Shown: positions 1-9,201, counted from the first letter of the stretch. The stretch: DNA of 64,000 nucleotides from Labrenzia sp. CE80 (GCF_009650605.1 NZ_WAJT01000001.1:1054001-1118000), one strand, 5' to 3'. The notes: a model not told the origin generated them from the letters alone. Numbers and translations: made by a program.

Positions 1-30
1 AAACGAAACACTACGTCAAGGATTTCCAAG

Positions 31-216
31 TTGGCCGAATTTGCCCTCACACCCTTGAGCGCGACGATCATGTTCGTATTGGCCTGCTTTGCCGGCTATC
101 GTTATCGATGCGTCTGGGCTGCTGAAGGGCCTCGCTGGAAGCTCTGGATTTACGGAGTTCTAGCCGCAGTCTGTCTGAGTTTGGTGGCTTTTGTCCCGCT
201 AGCAGCGGGCGCCTAG
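31..216 (+). CDS. Small two-helix membrane protein, unknown function
   Basis: A 61-residue reading frame begins at a TTG with an AAGGA motif eight bases upstream. The frame stays open to the window edge, so the true start may lie outside. Two hydrophobic stretches (about residues 9-21 and 38-58) flank a short basic and aromatic loop, so it is probably an inner-membrane protein with two helices. It converges on nqrM, with stop codons only nine bases apart. I recognise no family. The position next to the Na+-NQR module is suggestive but is not evidence of function. Confidence 0.45.
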   Translation: MAEFALTPLSATIMFVLACFAGYRYRCVWAAEGPRWKLWIYGVLAAVCLSLVAFVPLAAGA

Positions 217-225
217 GCGGGCGAT

Positions 226-456
226 TTAGCCTTCCATTTCTGCAAGTGCCTTTTTCGCCCGTGGGCAAAGCAATCGCTCGCGCAGCGGGCTGTCAGGATC
301 GATTTCCTTTTTGCAGACAAGGCACTGGTCTGCATCGGTAATTGCGTTCAGTCCACCGCAGCTGCCTTTGATTCTACGTCCTGAAAATATGACGCCGAGC
401 GCCATGCCCAGCACCACCGTGATCAGGAGTGAAAAAGTCAACACAAAGGTCTGCAT
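226..456 (-). CDS. nqrM: Na+-NQR maturation protein NqrM
   Basis: A 76-residue protein with one N-terminal membrane helix (about residues 4-25) followed by the family signature KGSCGGL and a Cys-x2-Cys pair (QCLVCKK), then a charged tail containing another Cys. NqrM (formerly DUF539) is required for assembly of a functional Na+-NQR and is thought to help deliver iron to the Cys-ligated centre between NqrD and NqrE. It lies 21 bases downstream of apbE on the same strand and divergent from nqrA-F, so the two maturation factors form a small operon beside the enzyme they serve. Confidence 0.9.
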   Translation of the reverse strand: MQTFVLTFSLLITVVLGMALGVIFSGRRIKGSCGGLNAITDADQCLVCKKEIDPDSPLRERLLCPRAKKALAEMEG

Positions 457-477
457 GTGACGTTTCCTATGGTGCAG

Positions 478-1494
478 CTACGCCTTAAGTGACGCAAATC
501 GGTTGCTTGCTGTCGATGCAAAGCCGTTGGATCCGCTGTTCGCGTTCCGATCGATAAACAGAACGGCCAAGTCGAGACGGTTCGCAATTTCCAGTCCGCG
601 ATCGGTGCCAAGCGCAAGCATTGCTGTCGACCAAGCGTCCGCAAGCATGGTGTTTTCTGCCACGACAGTTACCGACGCTGTCCTATGAGAGATGGGCTTG
701 CCGGTGTGCGAATCAATGATGTGCGAGTAACGCGTTCCATCTTCTTCGAAATAATTGCGATAGTCACCGGAGGTCGCCATGCCAAGATTGGAGATGTCGG
801 CAATCTGATAGGCTTGGTGGCTCAGAGAATCAGGTGATTCGATGCCGATCTGCCAGCGCATGCCATCTGCATTTAGGCCTGCAACATATAGGTCGCCGCC
901 AATTTCGACCATGAAATCGGTCAGGCCAAAGCCTTTGAGAGTGGTTGCGAGCTTATCGACGCCATAGCCCTTGCCAATCGACGGCAAGAAAATCTGGGTG
1001 TCAGGATTGGCTTTTTTGACGCTTGTGCCACTGACGCTAAGCTGTCCGGTTGAGTGCATGGCATCGGCAATTTCTTGCATGCTTGGCCGAGCTCTGGCCG
1101 ATCCGCCGTTTGCGCCGAAGCCCCAAGCTTCGATGACCGGTCCAAGTGTGACGTCAAATTGACCGTCGCTGGCACGTTTTACATCCTCGGCGGCGTTAAT
1201 CACATAAGCCAGATCCTGAGAAACGCCAATTGTTTCAGAGCTGTATGATGAATTGAAGCGGGACACCTCGGAATTAGGATCCCAGTTCGACATCTGAGCG
1301 TTCACGCCTGCCAGGCTCTTGGCAACTGCCTGTTTGAGGGCTGCCACGTCAACATTTCCGTCGTGGTCGATGGCTTTGATCGAGTAGCTCGTGCCCATGG
1401 TCGAACCATCGAGTTCGAGAACATCCGCGCCGCGCTTACATGCAGCCAAAGCAAGCGACATCAAGATAAAGCTGCGTCGAGAGAAATTCATCAT
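478..1494 (-). CDS. apbE: FAD:protein FMN transferase (ApbE)
   Basis: A 338-residue lipoprotein precursor. The N-terminus has twin Arg and a hydrophobic core ending in a lipobox (LAAC, Cys19), so the mature protein should be membrane-anchored on the periplasmic side. ApbE transfers FMN from FAD to a Thr hydroxyl. Here the evident substrates are NqrB and NqrC, whose acceptor motifs are encoded in the facing operon. Family motifs are visible: GSTMGTSYS near residue 31, a Gly-rich IGKGYGVD segment, GGDLYVAG, and the C-terminal YSHIIDSHTGKP and ADAWSTAML blocks. Two ATG codons are adjacent at the start (1494 and 1491). It forms a two-gene operon with nqrM. Confidence 0.93.
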   Translation of the reverse strand: MMNFSRRSFILMSLALAACKRGADVLELDGSTMGTSYSIKAIDHDGNVDVAALKQAVAKSLAGVNAQMSNWDPNSEVSRFNSSYSSETIGVSQDLAYVINAAEDVKRASDGQFDVTLGPVIEAWGFGANGGSARARPSMQEIADAMHSTGQLSVSGTSVKKANPDTQIFLPSIGKGYGVDKLATTLKGFGLTDFMVEIGGDLYVAGLNADGMRWQIGIESPDSLSHQAYQIADISNLGMATSGDYRNYFEEDGTRYSHIIDSHTGKPISHRTASVTVVAENTMLADAWSTAMLALGTDRGLEIANRLDLAVLFIDRNANSGSNGFASTASNRFASLKA

Positions 1495-1676
1495 GATTGG
1501 TACCGTACCCGCCTCAGAGTGATCGATCGCGACCTTTATCGCCGTGTTCCATCGCGCTTTTCTTTGGTTTCGAAGACCGTTTCAACCAAAAAATGTTGTT
1601 GTTAGACAAATTAGCACTTTTGATCCGGGCAAAATCGTAGCATATGGCGACCTGAAGAACACTGGAGGCCAAATGC

Positions 1677-3020
1677 GTGCAAAGCTTTAAGCTCAAGAAA
1701 GGTCTCGATCTGCCGGTGCTGGGGGCGCCTGTCCAGGAGATTCGTCCGGGACAAGAGGTGCGAACTGCCGCGGTGATCGCCGCTGACTACATCGGACTCA
1801 AGCCCAGACTGCTTGTGCAGGAGGGAGACGTGGTTGGAAGCGGAGCTCCGCTTCTTTTCCACAAAGATACTTCCGAGGTGTTGGTGACATCTCCGGTGAG
1901 TGGTCGAGTAAAGGCCGTCAATCGCGGTGCGCGCCGGGTCTTGATCAGCGTCGAAATCGAGATCGACGAGACGGCTGCCGAGGCGGTAGATTTTTCCGAT
2001 GTTGGGGATGTGAACACACCTGAAGGTCTGGTTGAGCGCTTGTGCGCCTCTGGACTGTGGACATCTTTCCGCACGCGCCCGTATTCGAAAGTGCCAGAGC
2101 CGCAAACTCGGCCGGCAGCTATTTTCATCAATGCCATGGATAGCGAACCACTTTCGGCCGATCCCGCCATCGCGATTGGCGAAGCCCCTGAGGCTTTTGA
2201 AAAAGGGCTGGCGGCGATTGCCTCATTGAGCGAGGGCAGGACCTATCTGTGCCACGCGAATGGAGCGCAGGTTCCTGGTCAGCAAGCTCCTGGCGTTGAA
2301 GCTGTTGGCTTCTCTGGGCCACACCCAGCTGGCCTTGCCGGCACTCATATGCATTTTCTGGATGCGCCGAGTGCATCGAAAACAGTCTGGACCATTGGCT
2401 ATCAGGATGTAGTTGCGATTGGTCGGCTGCTGGAAACTGGCAAGCTCGATTCCACCAGAATTATTGCTCTGTGTGGACCTCGTTGCTCGGATCCGCGGTT
2501 GGTTCGAACCGTTGCCGGTGCATCTATGGATGACCTGTGTGAGGGCGAAGTGACGGGCGATGAGCCGGTCAGACTCATATCCGGCTCGATTCTTAGTGGC
2601 CGCTTGGGTGAGGGGGGCAGTGCGTATCTTGGACGGTATGCCCGGCAGGTCACTGTCATCGAAGAAGATCACAAGCAGATTCCACTTGGCTGGATTCGCC
2701 CCATGCCGTCGAAATTTGCTTTTCAACCGGTTCTTGGCTCCGCCTTCACGAAGAAGCTCTACGCACTGACCTCCAATTTGAACGGCGGGCGTCGCGCTAT
2801 GGTGCCGCTTGGCACCTTCGAAGAGCTTATGCCGCAGGGTATCTTGCCGACCCAGATGCTTCGCGCACTCCTCGTGATGGACACCGATCAGGCACAGGCG
2901 CTTGGCGCGCTTGAGTTTGACGAAGAAGATCTTGGGCTGGTTGGCTTTGCCTGTCCCGCCAAGTACGAATATGGCACCGCGCTTCGCGACTGCCTCACCA
3001 AAATCGAAAAGGAGGGCTAG
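1677..3020 (+). CDS. nqrA: Na+-translocating NADH:quinone reductase subunit A
   Basis: A 447-residue protein of normal NqrA length, starting with the typical KLKKGLDLPVLGAP segment. NqrA is the cytoplasmic subunit that takes part in quinone binding in the six-subunit sodium pump. The start is GTG at 1677, preceded by GGAGG (1664-1668) with eight bases of spacing. An ATG four bases upstream is in another frame and stops within six codons. It is the first gene of nqrABCDEF, and the next gene starts three bases after its stop. Confidence 0.96.
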   Translation: MQSFKLKKGLDLPVLGAPVQEIRPGQEVRTAAVIAADYIGLKPRLLVQEGDVVGSGAPLLFHKDTSEVLVTSPVSGRVKAVNRGARRVLISVEIEIDETAAEAVDFSDVGDVNTPEGLVERLCASGLWTSFRTRPYSKVPEPQTRPAAIFINAMDSEPLSADPAIAIGEAPEAFEKGLAAIASLSEGRTYLCHANGAQVPGQQAPGVEAVGFSGPHPAGLAGTHMHFLDAPSASKTVWTIGYQDVVAIGRLLETGKLDSTRIIALCGPRCSDPRLVRTVAGASMDDLCEGEVTGDEPVRLISGSILSGRLGEGGSAYLGRYARQVTVIEEDHKQIPLGWIRPMPSKFAFQPVLGSAFTKKLYALTSNLNGGRRAMVPLGTFEELMPQGILPTQMLRALLVMDTDQAQALGALEFDEEDLGLVGFACPAKYEYGTALRDCLTKIEKEG

Positions 3021-3023
3021 GAC

Positions 3024-4223
3024 TTGGGTCTTCGCAACTTCTTTGACCGTATAGAGCCTCACTTCGTCAACGGCGGAAAGTACGAGAAGCTCTTCCCCAT
3101 CTATGAGATGGTGGAGAGCTTTATCTACACGCCTAAGACGGTGACGACGGTCGCCCCGCATGCCCGTTCCTATGTGGATATGAAGCGGATCATGACCTAT
3201 GTGGTCATTGCTACGATCCCTTGTATTCTCGTGGGTCTCTATAATGTCGGCTTTCAGGCCAATATGGCGCTGGAAAATCTGGAGCCAAGTGGCTGGCGAG
3301 CCTATGTCATCAGCGCTCTGGGCATAGGGTTTGACCCGACAAATCCTTTTGCCAACTTCTTTCACGGCTTGCTTTATTTCCTGCCGATCTACATCACGAC
3401 ACTGGTCGTTGGTGGGATCTGGGAAGTGTTGTTTGCCACGGTACGTGGGCATGAAGTGAACGAGGGTTTCCTTGTTACCTCGATGCTCTATGCCTTGATC
3501 ATGCCGCCGACGGCACCGCTCTGGCAGGTCGCTCTAGGCATTTCATTTGGTGTTGTGATCGGCAAGGAGGTTTTCGGCGGAACTGGGAAAAACTTCCTCA
3601 ATCCGGCTCTGACCGGCCGAGCCTTCCTGTATTTCGCGTATCCGGCACAAATGTCGGGCGATACAATCTGGACGCCTGTGGACGGCTTTTCCGGTGCGAC
3701 CGCGCTTTCGGTTGGCTCTACCCAAGGCTATCAGCAGTTGGCTGCCAACGGCATGGACTGGATGAGTTCCTTCATCGGTCTCATCCAGGGCTCCATCGGT
3801 GAAACCTCCACGTTGGCTTGCTTCATAGGCCTGGTTTTCCTTCTTGTGACCAAGATTGCCAACTGGCGCCTGGTGGTGGGCTGTCTGGGCGGTATGATTG
3901 CTTTCTCGCTGCTTTTGAACTTCATCGGTTCGGACACCAATCCGATGTTTGCCATGCCCTGGTACTGGCATTTGGTGATTGGCGGGTATGCGTTTGGTCT
4001 GGTTTTCATGGTGACAGAGCCGGTCTCGGCGTCGCACACCAACCTCGGACGCTATATCTATGGTGCCTTGATTGGGTTCATGGTGGTCATGATCCGTGTG
4101 ATCAACCCGGCGTTTCCGGAAGGCATGATGCTCGCCATTCTGTTTGGCAATGTGTTCGCGCCACTGATCGACTATTTCGTGGTGCAAGCCAACATCAGGC
4201 GGAGGGCAAAACTCAATGTCTGA
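3024..4223 (+). CDS. nqrB: Na+-translocating NADH:quinone reductase subunit B
   Basis: A 399-residue polytopic membrane subunit. It carries the covalent FMN attachment motif SGAT at residues 223-226 (acceptor Thr226) and the conserved GGTGKNFLNPALTGRA block at about residues 185-200. NqrB forms the core of the sodium pathway and holds FMN and riboflavin. The start is TTG at 3024, chosen because GGAGG (3011-3015) lies eight bases before it and no ATG fits. It overlaps nqrC by eight bases. NqrB and NqrC flavinylation requires ApbE, encoded divergently. Confidence 0.97.
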   Translation: MGLRNFFDRIEPHFVNGGKYEKLFPIYEMVESFIYTPKTVTTVAPHARSYVDMKRIMTYVVIATIPCILVGLYNVGFQANMALENLEPSGWRAYVISALGIGFDPTNPFANFFHGLLYFLPIYITTLVVGGIWEVLFATVRGHEVNEGFLVTSMLYALIMPPTAPLWQVALGISFGVVIGKEVFGGTGKNFLNPALTGRAFLYFAYPAQMSGDTIWTPVDGFSGATALSVGSTQGYQQLAANGMDWMSSFIGLIQGSIGETSTLACFIGLVFLLVTKIANWRLVVGCLGGMIAFSLLLNFIGSDTNPMFAMPWYWHLVIGGYAFGLVFMVTEPVSASHTNLGRYIYGALIGFMVVMIRVINPAFPEGMMLAILFGNVFAPLIDYFVVQANIRRRAKLNV

Positions 4224-5022
4224 TGAGACCCAAAACAAGGGCCTGATTGCCCGTTTTCTGGCACTGCCAACCGATTCTGTACCGAAGACAGTCTTTGTTG
4301 CCGTAACACTTTGCCTCGTCGCCTCGATGATCGTCTCGGCGGTTGCGGTGGCGCTGCGTCCGGTTCAGGAGATTAACAAGCTCAAGGACAAGCAGATCAA
4401 CATTCTGCAGGTTGCAGGTGTCTATGACCCGAATGAGGATGTGGTCGAGGCATTTCAAGCTTTCGAGCCGCATGTGCTTGAATTGTCTACTGGCGCGTTC
4501 ACGGATCAGTTTGATGCCGCCACCTTTGATGACCGGGCTGCAGCTGTTGATCCAGAGCTGAGCGATGCATTGCAAGTTGATCCGGCGGGAATCGGCCGTC
4601 AGAGCCGGTTTGTCACCATTTATCTCCTGCGCAAGGACGATGGGTCCCTCGACAAGGTGATCCTGCCGCTCCACGGCTATGGCCTATGGTCGACCCTCTA
4701 CGGCTTTATAGCGCTTGATGCTGATGGTAACGATATCTACGGGTTGCAGTTCTATAGTCACGCCGAGACGCCAGGCCTTGGCGCGGAAGTCGATAATCCG
4801 CGCTGGAAGGCGCTGTGGAAAGGCAAGAAGCTGGCCGACGAGGATGGAACACTACAGATTACGGTTTCCAAAAGTGTGCCGCCTGCAGGTTCTGACTTTC
4901 ATGTCGATGCCCTTGCTGGTGCCACGTTGACGTCTGCTGGCGTCGATAATCTGGTTCGTTTCTGGATGGGTGAGGCGGGCTATGCGCCCTTCTTGGCAAA
5001 ACTCAAGGCGGGAGACATCTAA
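4216..5022 (+). CDS. nqrC: Na+-translocating NADH:quinone reductase subunit C
   Basis: A 268-residue protein with one N-terminal membrane helix (about residues 25-47) and a periplasmic FMN-binding domain. The flavinylation motif reads DALAGATLTS, with AGAT at 234-237 and Thr237 as the expected acceptor. The first residue of the tetrad is Ala where Vibrio has Ser, which the family tolerates. The GLWSTLYGF and ETPGLGAE segments are typical of NqrC/RnfG. It overlaps nqrB by eight bases, and its stop overlaps the nqrD start by one base. Confidence 0.96.
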   Translation: MSDETQNKGLIARFLALPTDSVPKTVFVAVTLCLVASMIVSAVAVALRPVQEINKLKDKQINILQVAGVYDPNEDVVEAFQAFEPHVLELSTGAFTDQFDAATFDDRAAAVDPELSDALQVDPAGIGRQSRFVTIYLLRKDDGSLDKVILPLHGYGLWSTLYGFIALDADGNDIYGLQFYSHAETPGLGAEVDNPRWKALWKGKKLADEDGTLQITVSKSVPPAGSDFHVDALAGATLTSAGVDNLVRFWMGEAGYAPFLAKLKAGDI

Positions 5023-5675
5023 TGGCTCAAACACGTAGAGATATGCTGATTGACCCACTGGTCGACAACAATCCGATTACGTTGCAGGTGTTGGGAATCT
5101 GTTCCGCCTTGGCGGTCACCTCATCGCTGAAGGTGGCCTTTGTGATGGCGATCGCGGTGACGTTGGTTACAGCCTTCTCATCGATGTTCATCTCGATGCT
5201 GCGCAATCACATTCCAAGTTCGATCCGAATCATTGTCCAGATGGTGATCATCGCCTCGCTCGTGATTCTGGTTGACCAGGTGCTCAAGGCCTATGCGTAT
5301 GAGATTTCCAAGACGCTTTCGGTCTTCGTCGGTCTTATTATCACCAACTGTATCGTCATGGGACGGGCGGAAGCCTTCGCTATGAAAAACCCGCCGATTG
5401 CGAGTTTTGTCGATGGTATTGGGAACGGGCTTGGGTATGGCCTGATCTTGATGCTGGTTGGCGTGATCCGCGAGCTGTTCGGTGCGGGCAGCCTGTTCGG
5501 CATTACGGTGCTGCAGACGGTGAACAATGGCGGATGGTACGTGCCAAATGGTCTGTTGCTTCTGCCACCTTCAGCTTTCTTCGTCATTGGTTTGTTGATC
5601 TGGGGCTTCCGGTCCTGGAAGCCAGGTCAAGTTGAAGAGCGCGAATATAAAATTCAAGTCGTTGAGGCTCATTGA
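5022..5675 (+). CDS. nqrD: Na+-translocating NADH:quinone reductase subunit D
   Basis: A 217-residue membrane protein with about six helices, of the NqrD/RnfE family. Cys27 and Cys110 (in ITNCIVMGRAE) match the positions that, with the NqrE pair, coordinate the intramembrane iron centre. The start overlaps the nqrC stop (TAATG) and the stop overlaps the nqrE start (TGATG), so translation is probably coupled along the operon. Confidence 0.96.
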   Translation: MAQTRRDMLIDPLVDNNPITLQVLGICSALAVTSSLKVAFVMAIAVTLVTAFSSMFISMLRNHIPSSIRIIVQMVIIASLVILVDQVLKAYAYEISKTLSVFVGLIITNCIVMGRAEAFAMKNPPIASFVDGIGNGLGYGLILMLVGVIRELFGAGSLFGITVLQTVNNGGWYVPNGLLLLPPSAFFVIGLLIWGFRSWKPGQVEEREYKIQVVEAH

Positions 5676-6283
5676 TGGAAGGTCTTATTTCCCTAGCTGT
5701 CAAAGCGGTCTTCGTTGAGAACCTTGCGCTCTCCTTCTTCCTCGGCATGTGTACTTTCATTGCTGTTTCGAAGAAGATTTCAACGGCCATAGGTCTGGGT
5801 ATTTCGGTGATGATCGTTCAAGCGATCACCGTTCCGGCCAACAACCTGATCCTGACTTATCTCCTCGCTCCGGGCGCGCTCAGCTGGGCGGGTTTTTCCG
5901 ATGTAGATCTGACCTTTCTTGGGCTGATCTCCTACATCGGCGTGATTGCGGCGCTGGTTCAGATATTGGAGATGGTGCTCGATAAGTACTTTCCGCCGCT
6001 TTACAACGCACTTGGCGTTTTCCTGCCGCTTATCACAGTGAACTGCGCGATCCTCGGCGGGTCCTTGTTCATGGTTGAACGCGATTATAACTTTCCTGAG
6101 AGTCTTACCTACGGAGTCTCCTCTGGATTTGGATGGGCGCTGGCAATCACCGCGATGGCGGGCGTACGCGAAAAGCTGAAATATTCCGATATTCCTGATG
6201 GTCTTCAGGGGCTGGGTATCACCTTCATCACTGCGGGCTTGATGGCAATGGCCTTCATGTCTTTCAGCGGCGTGAAACTCTGA
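5675..6283 (+). CDS. nqrE: Na+-translocating NADH:quinone reductase subunit E
   Basis: A 202-residue membrane protein, paralogous to NqrD with inverted topology. Cys26 (LGMCTFIAVS) and Cys124 (TVNCAILGG) are the expected ligands of the shared iron centre. I chose ATG at 5675, which overlaps the nqrD stop by one base. A TTG one codon upstream would overlap further and has no better ribosome site. nqrF follows after 12 bases. Confidence 0.96.
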   Translation: MEGLISLAVKAVFVENLALSFFLGMCTFIAVSKKISTAIGLGISVMIVQAITVPANNLILTYLLAPGALSWAGFSDVDLTFLGLISYIGVIAALVQILEMVLDKYFPPLYNALGVFLPLITVNCAILGGSLFMVERDYNFPESLTYGVSSGFGWALAITAMAGVREKLKYSDIPDGLQGLGITFITAGLMAMAFMSFSGVKL

Positions 6284-6295
6284 GGGAGATAGGTT

Positions 6296-7519
6296 ATGGA
6301 AACATTCAGCCTAGGTATCGTTCTTTTTACTCTCATCGTGATCACGCTGGTTTCGATCATTCTGGCGGCACGAGCCAAACTGGTTTCGTCCGGAAATGTA
6401 GAGATCACTATCAATGGTGAAAAGACAATTTCGGTGCCCGCCGGAGGCAAACTTTTGCAGACTCTGGCAGAGCAGAAACTGTTCGTTCCGTCCGCTTGTG
6501 GCGGCGGTGGCACCTGTGCTCAGTGCCGGGTGCGCATCCATTCAGGTGGTGGCTCGATCCTGCCCACTGAGGAAAGCCACATCACCAAGCGAGAAGCGTC
6601 TTGCGGTGACCGCTTGTCTTGTCAGGTTGCCGTCAAGCAGGACATGGATATTGAAGTTCCGGAAGAGGTGTTCGGCGTCAAAAAGTGGGAGTGCACTGTT
6701 CGCTCCAACGAGAATGTCGCCACCTTCATCAAAAACCTGGTTCTGGAGCTTCCCGAAGGCGAGGATGTCAATTTCCGCGCAGGTGGCTATATCCAAATCG
6801 AAGCTCCTGCTCATAAGCTGAGCTACAAGGACTTTGCCATCGAAGATGAATATCACGGAGATTGGGACAGGTTTAACTTGTGGCAATACGAGTCCACTGT
6901 GAACGTGCCGATCGAACGCGCGTATTCCATGGCAAACTACCCGGATGAAAAAGGCCTGATTATGCTGAACGTTCGAGTGGCTTCCCCGCCGCCGGGCTCT
7001 CAGGGTATTCCTCCCGGTCAGATGTCGTCTTATATCTTCAACCTCAAGCCTGGCGACAAGGTCACGATTTCTGGTCCGTTCGGTGAATTCTTTGCCCGTG
7101 ACACCCAGAAGGAAATGGTCTTCATAGGTGGCGGGGCAGGTATGGCTCCGATGCGTAGTCATATCTTTGATCAGCTCAAGCGGCTTAAGAACCGCGATCG
7201 GAAGATCACCTTCTGGTACGGCGCCCGTTCAAAGCGTGAGATGTTCTTCGTCGAGGATTTTGACGGCTTGGCCAAGGAGTTTGATAACTTCGAATGGCAT
7301 GTAGCCTTGTCTGACGCGCTACCGGAAGACGAGTGGGAAGGCTACACGGGCTTCATTCATAACGTGCTTTTTGATGAATATCTGAAGGACCATCCGGCGC
7401 CAGAGGACTGCGAATTCTACATGTGCGGACCTCCCATCATGAACCAGTCTGTTATCAACATGCTACTGGAGCTTGGTGTCGATCGGGAGGACATCATGCT
7501 GGACGACTTTGGCGGCTAA
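6296..7519 (+). CDS. nqrF: Na+-translocating NADH:quinone reductase subunit F (NADH dehydrogenase)
   Basis: A 407-residue protein that takes electrons from NADH and starts the redox chain of the pump. In order: an N-terminal membrane helix (about 5-25), a ferredoxin domain with the 2Fe-2S ligands Cys68, Cys74, Cys77 and Cys109, an FAD domain with RAYSMAN (208-214), and an NADH domain with GGGAGMAP (278-285) and a C-terminal CGPPIMN. A GAGGGAGA ribosome site precedes the ATG. It is the last gene of the operon. Confidence 0.97.
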   Translation: METFSLGIVLFTLIVITLVSIILAARAKLVSSGNVEITINGEKTISVPAGGKLLQTLAEQKLFVPSACGGGGTCAQCRVRIHSGGGSILPTEESHITKREASCGDRLSCQVAVKQDMDIEVPEEVFGVKKWECTVRSNENVATFIKNLVLELPEGEDVNFRAGGYIQIEAPAHKLSYKDFAIEDEYHGDWDRFNLWQYESTVNVPIERAYSMANYPDEKGLIMLNVRVASPPPGSQGIPPGQMSSYIFNLKPGDKVTISGPFGEFFARDTQKEMVFIGGGAGMAPMRSHIFDQLKRLKNRDRKITFWYGARSKREMFFVEDFDGLAKEFDNFEWHVALSDALPEDEWEGYTGFIHNVLFDEYLKDHPAPEDCEFYMCGPPIMNQSVINMLLELGVDREDIMLDDFGG

Positions 7520-7843
7520 GACAGCCCTCAATTGTCTATTGGAAAAGAACTTAGATCCGAGGTGCGCAAGTACCTCGGGTCGTGTTTGAGTGCAATTTCT
7601 GCCCTGTTTTTCGTCGTCCTTTCCCTTAAGGAAAAGAGGGCTCGGCCGGGTAAATAGCGCGTCTCAGACTTGACACTTTCAAGGGGAGCCTTTATCGCGC
7701 TCCCATCGTGCGCCTTCGAGTGTCTTGAAGGTGCGGCAATGCCTGTTTGGTCGCCGCTTCAAGGTGGCGCCGGGCATAGCCAGATCGTCATTTACAACAA
7801 GTATCCGGAACGGATCGTTCCAGACCGAGGACGAAGCAAACCC
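7520..7843. other. Intergenic region nqrF-tig
   Basis: 324 bases with no convincing gene. It holds the hairpin at 7557-7578 and a second short inverted repeat near 7620-7636 (TTTCC/GGAAA). The tig frame remains open upstream to a TTG at 7670, but that extension lacks trigger-factor similarity. The promoter of tig must lie here; I cannot place it with confidence. Confidence 0.6.
7557..7578 (+). terminator. Possible terminator hairpin of the nqr operon
   Basis: Perfect 7-bp inverted repeat (CCGAGGT / ACCTCGG) with an 8-base loop, 37 bases after the nqrF stop. The downstream sequence is only weakly T-rich, so termination may be partial or the hairpin may stabilise the mRNA end. Confidence 0.4.
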
Positions 7844-9193
7844 ATGCAGGTTACCGAAACCCTCTCAGAGGGCCTCAAGCGAGAGCTGAAAATCGAAATT
7901 CCGGCCGGTGATCTGGCTTCCAAGCTCGATGCTTATATGGAAGACATGAAGGGCAAGGCGCAGATCAAGGGCTTTCGTCCGGGCAAAGTGCCGGTTGCAC
8001 ACTTGAAGAAGATGTACGGCCGCCAGGCCATGGCAGAAATCCTCTCCAACACGATCCAGGAAAGCAGCCAGTCGGTGCTTGAGGAACGCTCGGAGCGCCC
8101 GGCGCTGACGCCTGCGATCGATCTGCCTGATGAGGAAGCCGAGGCAATCCTGGCCGGCACGGCCGACCTGTCTTTCGCCATGAAATACGACGTTCTGCCT
8201 GAATTCGACATCGTTGATTTCAAGGGCATTGAAATCGAGCGTCCTGTTGTCGACATCGCCGAGAGCGAAGTTGACGAGCAGATTGCCGAGATTGCCAAGA
8301 ACAACGCGCCGTTCGACACCAAGGAAGGTGCTGCGGAAAGCGGTGACCGTGTCACCATGTCCTATCTTGGCAAGATCGACGGCGAACCGTTTGAAGGCGG
8401 TGCCGACGAGAACGGTCAGCTTGTGCTTGGTTCAGGCCAGTTTATCCCGGGCTTTGAAGATCAGTTGATTGGTCTGAAGGCTGGCGACGAGAAGGTTGTA
8501 GAAGTTAGCTTTCCTGAAGAATACCAGGCGGCGCACTTGGCCGGCAAAGCAGCGACCTTTGACGTTGTTGTCAAGGAAGTTGGCGCGCCGGGCGAAGCGA
8601 CGATTGATGATGAGTTCGCCAAGAATCTCGGACTTGAATCTCTCGACAAGCTCAAGGAAATCGTTCGCGGTCAGATCGAAGGCCAGTTTGGCCAGATGAC
8701 CCGCCAGCGCGTGAAGCGTCAGCTTCTCGACGCACTGGATGAGCACTATTCCTTCGATCTGCCAGAAGGTCTGTTGAACTCGGAGTTCGACGCCGTCTGG
8801 AACCAGGTCGAAGAAGACATGAAGCGCAACGAAAAGACTTTCGAAGACGAAGGCACGACGGAAGAAGAAGCGAAAGCGGACTACCGCAAGATCGCTGAAC
8901 GTCGTGTGCGCCTCGGCCTCGTTCTGTCGGAAATCGGCGAAAAGAACGAGATCCAGGTTTCCGATGAGGAAATGCAGCGTGCACTTTATGACCGCGTTCG
9001 TCAGTTCCCGGGTCAGGAACAGCAGGTGTTCGAGTTCTACAAGAACAACCAGCAGGCTCTTGCGTCGTTGCGTGCGCCGATCTACGAAGAAAAAGTCGTC
9101 GACTACATGCTCGAGCTCGCCAATGTGACGGACAAGACCGTCACCAAGGAAGAGCTGGAGAAGCTGGTGGCAGAGGATGAGGAAGACGCCTAA
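7844..9193 (+). CDS. tig: Trigger factor (ribosome-associated chaperone / prolyl isomerase)
   Basis: A 449-residue protein starting MQVTETLSEGLKRELKIEI. The N-terminal ribosome-binding domain includes the GFRPGKVP signature (about residues 43-50). A central FKBP-type isomerase domain (about 165-245, with the GDRVTMSYLGKIDGEPFEGG-type core) and a long helical C-terminal substrate cradle follow. It binds near the ribosome exit tunnel and protects nascent chains. I chose ATG 7844 rather than TTG 7670 because the family begins exactly here. The order tig-clpP-clpX-lon-hupB is the classic proteostasis cluster. Confidence 0.96.
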   Translation: MQVTETLSEGLKRELKIEIPAGDLASKLDAYMEDMKGKAQIKGFRPGKVPVAHLKKMYGRQAMAEILSNTIQESSQSVLEERSERPALTPAIDLPDEEAEAILAGTADLSFAMKYDVLPEFDIVDFKGIEIERPVVDIAESEVDEQIAEIAKNNAPFDTKEGAAESGDRVTMSYLGKIDGEPFEGGADENGQLVLGSGQFIPGFEDQLIGLKAGDEKVVEVSFPEEYQAAHLAGKAATFDVVVKEVGAPGEATIDDEFAKNLGLESLDKLKEIVRGQIEGQFGQMTRQRVKRQLLDALDEHYSFDLPEGLLNSEFDAVWNQVEEDMKRNEKTFEDEGTTEEEAKADYRKIAERRVRLGLVLSEIGEKNEIQVSDEEMQRALYDRVRQFPGQEQQVFEFYKNNQQALASLRAPIYEEKVVDYMLELANVTDKTVTKEELEKLVAEDEEDA

Positions 9194-9201
9194 GCGTTTT
9201 C

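Noticed and set aside
1620..1647. TTGATC-N16-ATATGG as the nqrA promoter
   Set aside because: The position is plausible, but the -10 match is too weak to call without mapping data.
7670..7696. TTGACA with TTTATC as a tig promoter, and a TTG start extending trigger factor by 58 residues
   Set aside because: The spacer would be only 15 bases. The extended protein start has no trigger-factor character, while ATG 7844 gives the canonical N-terminus.
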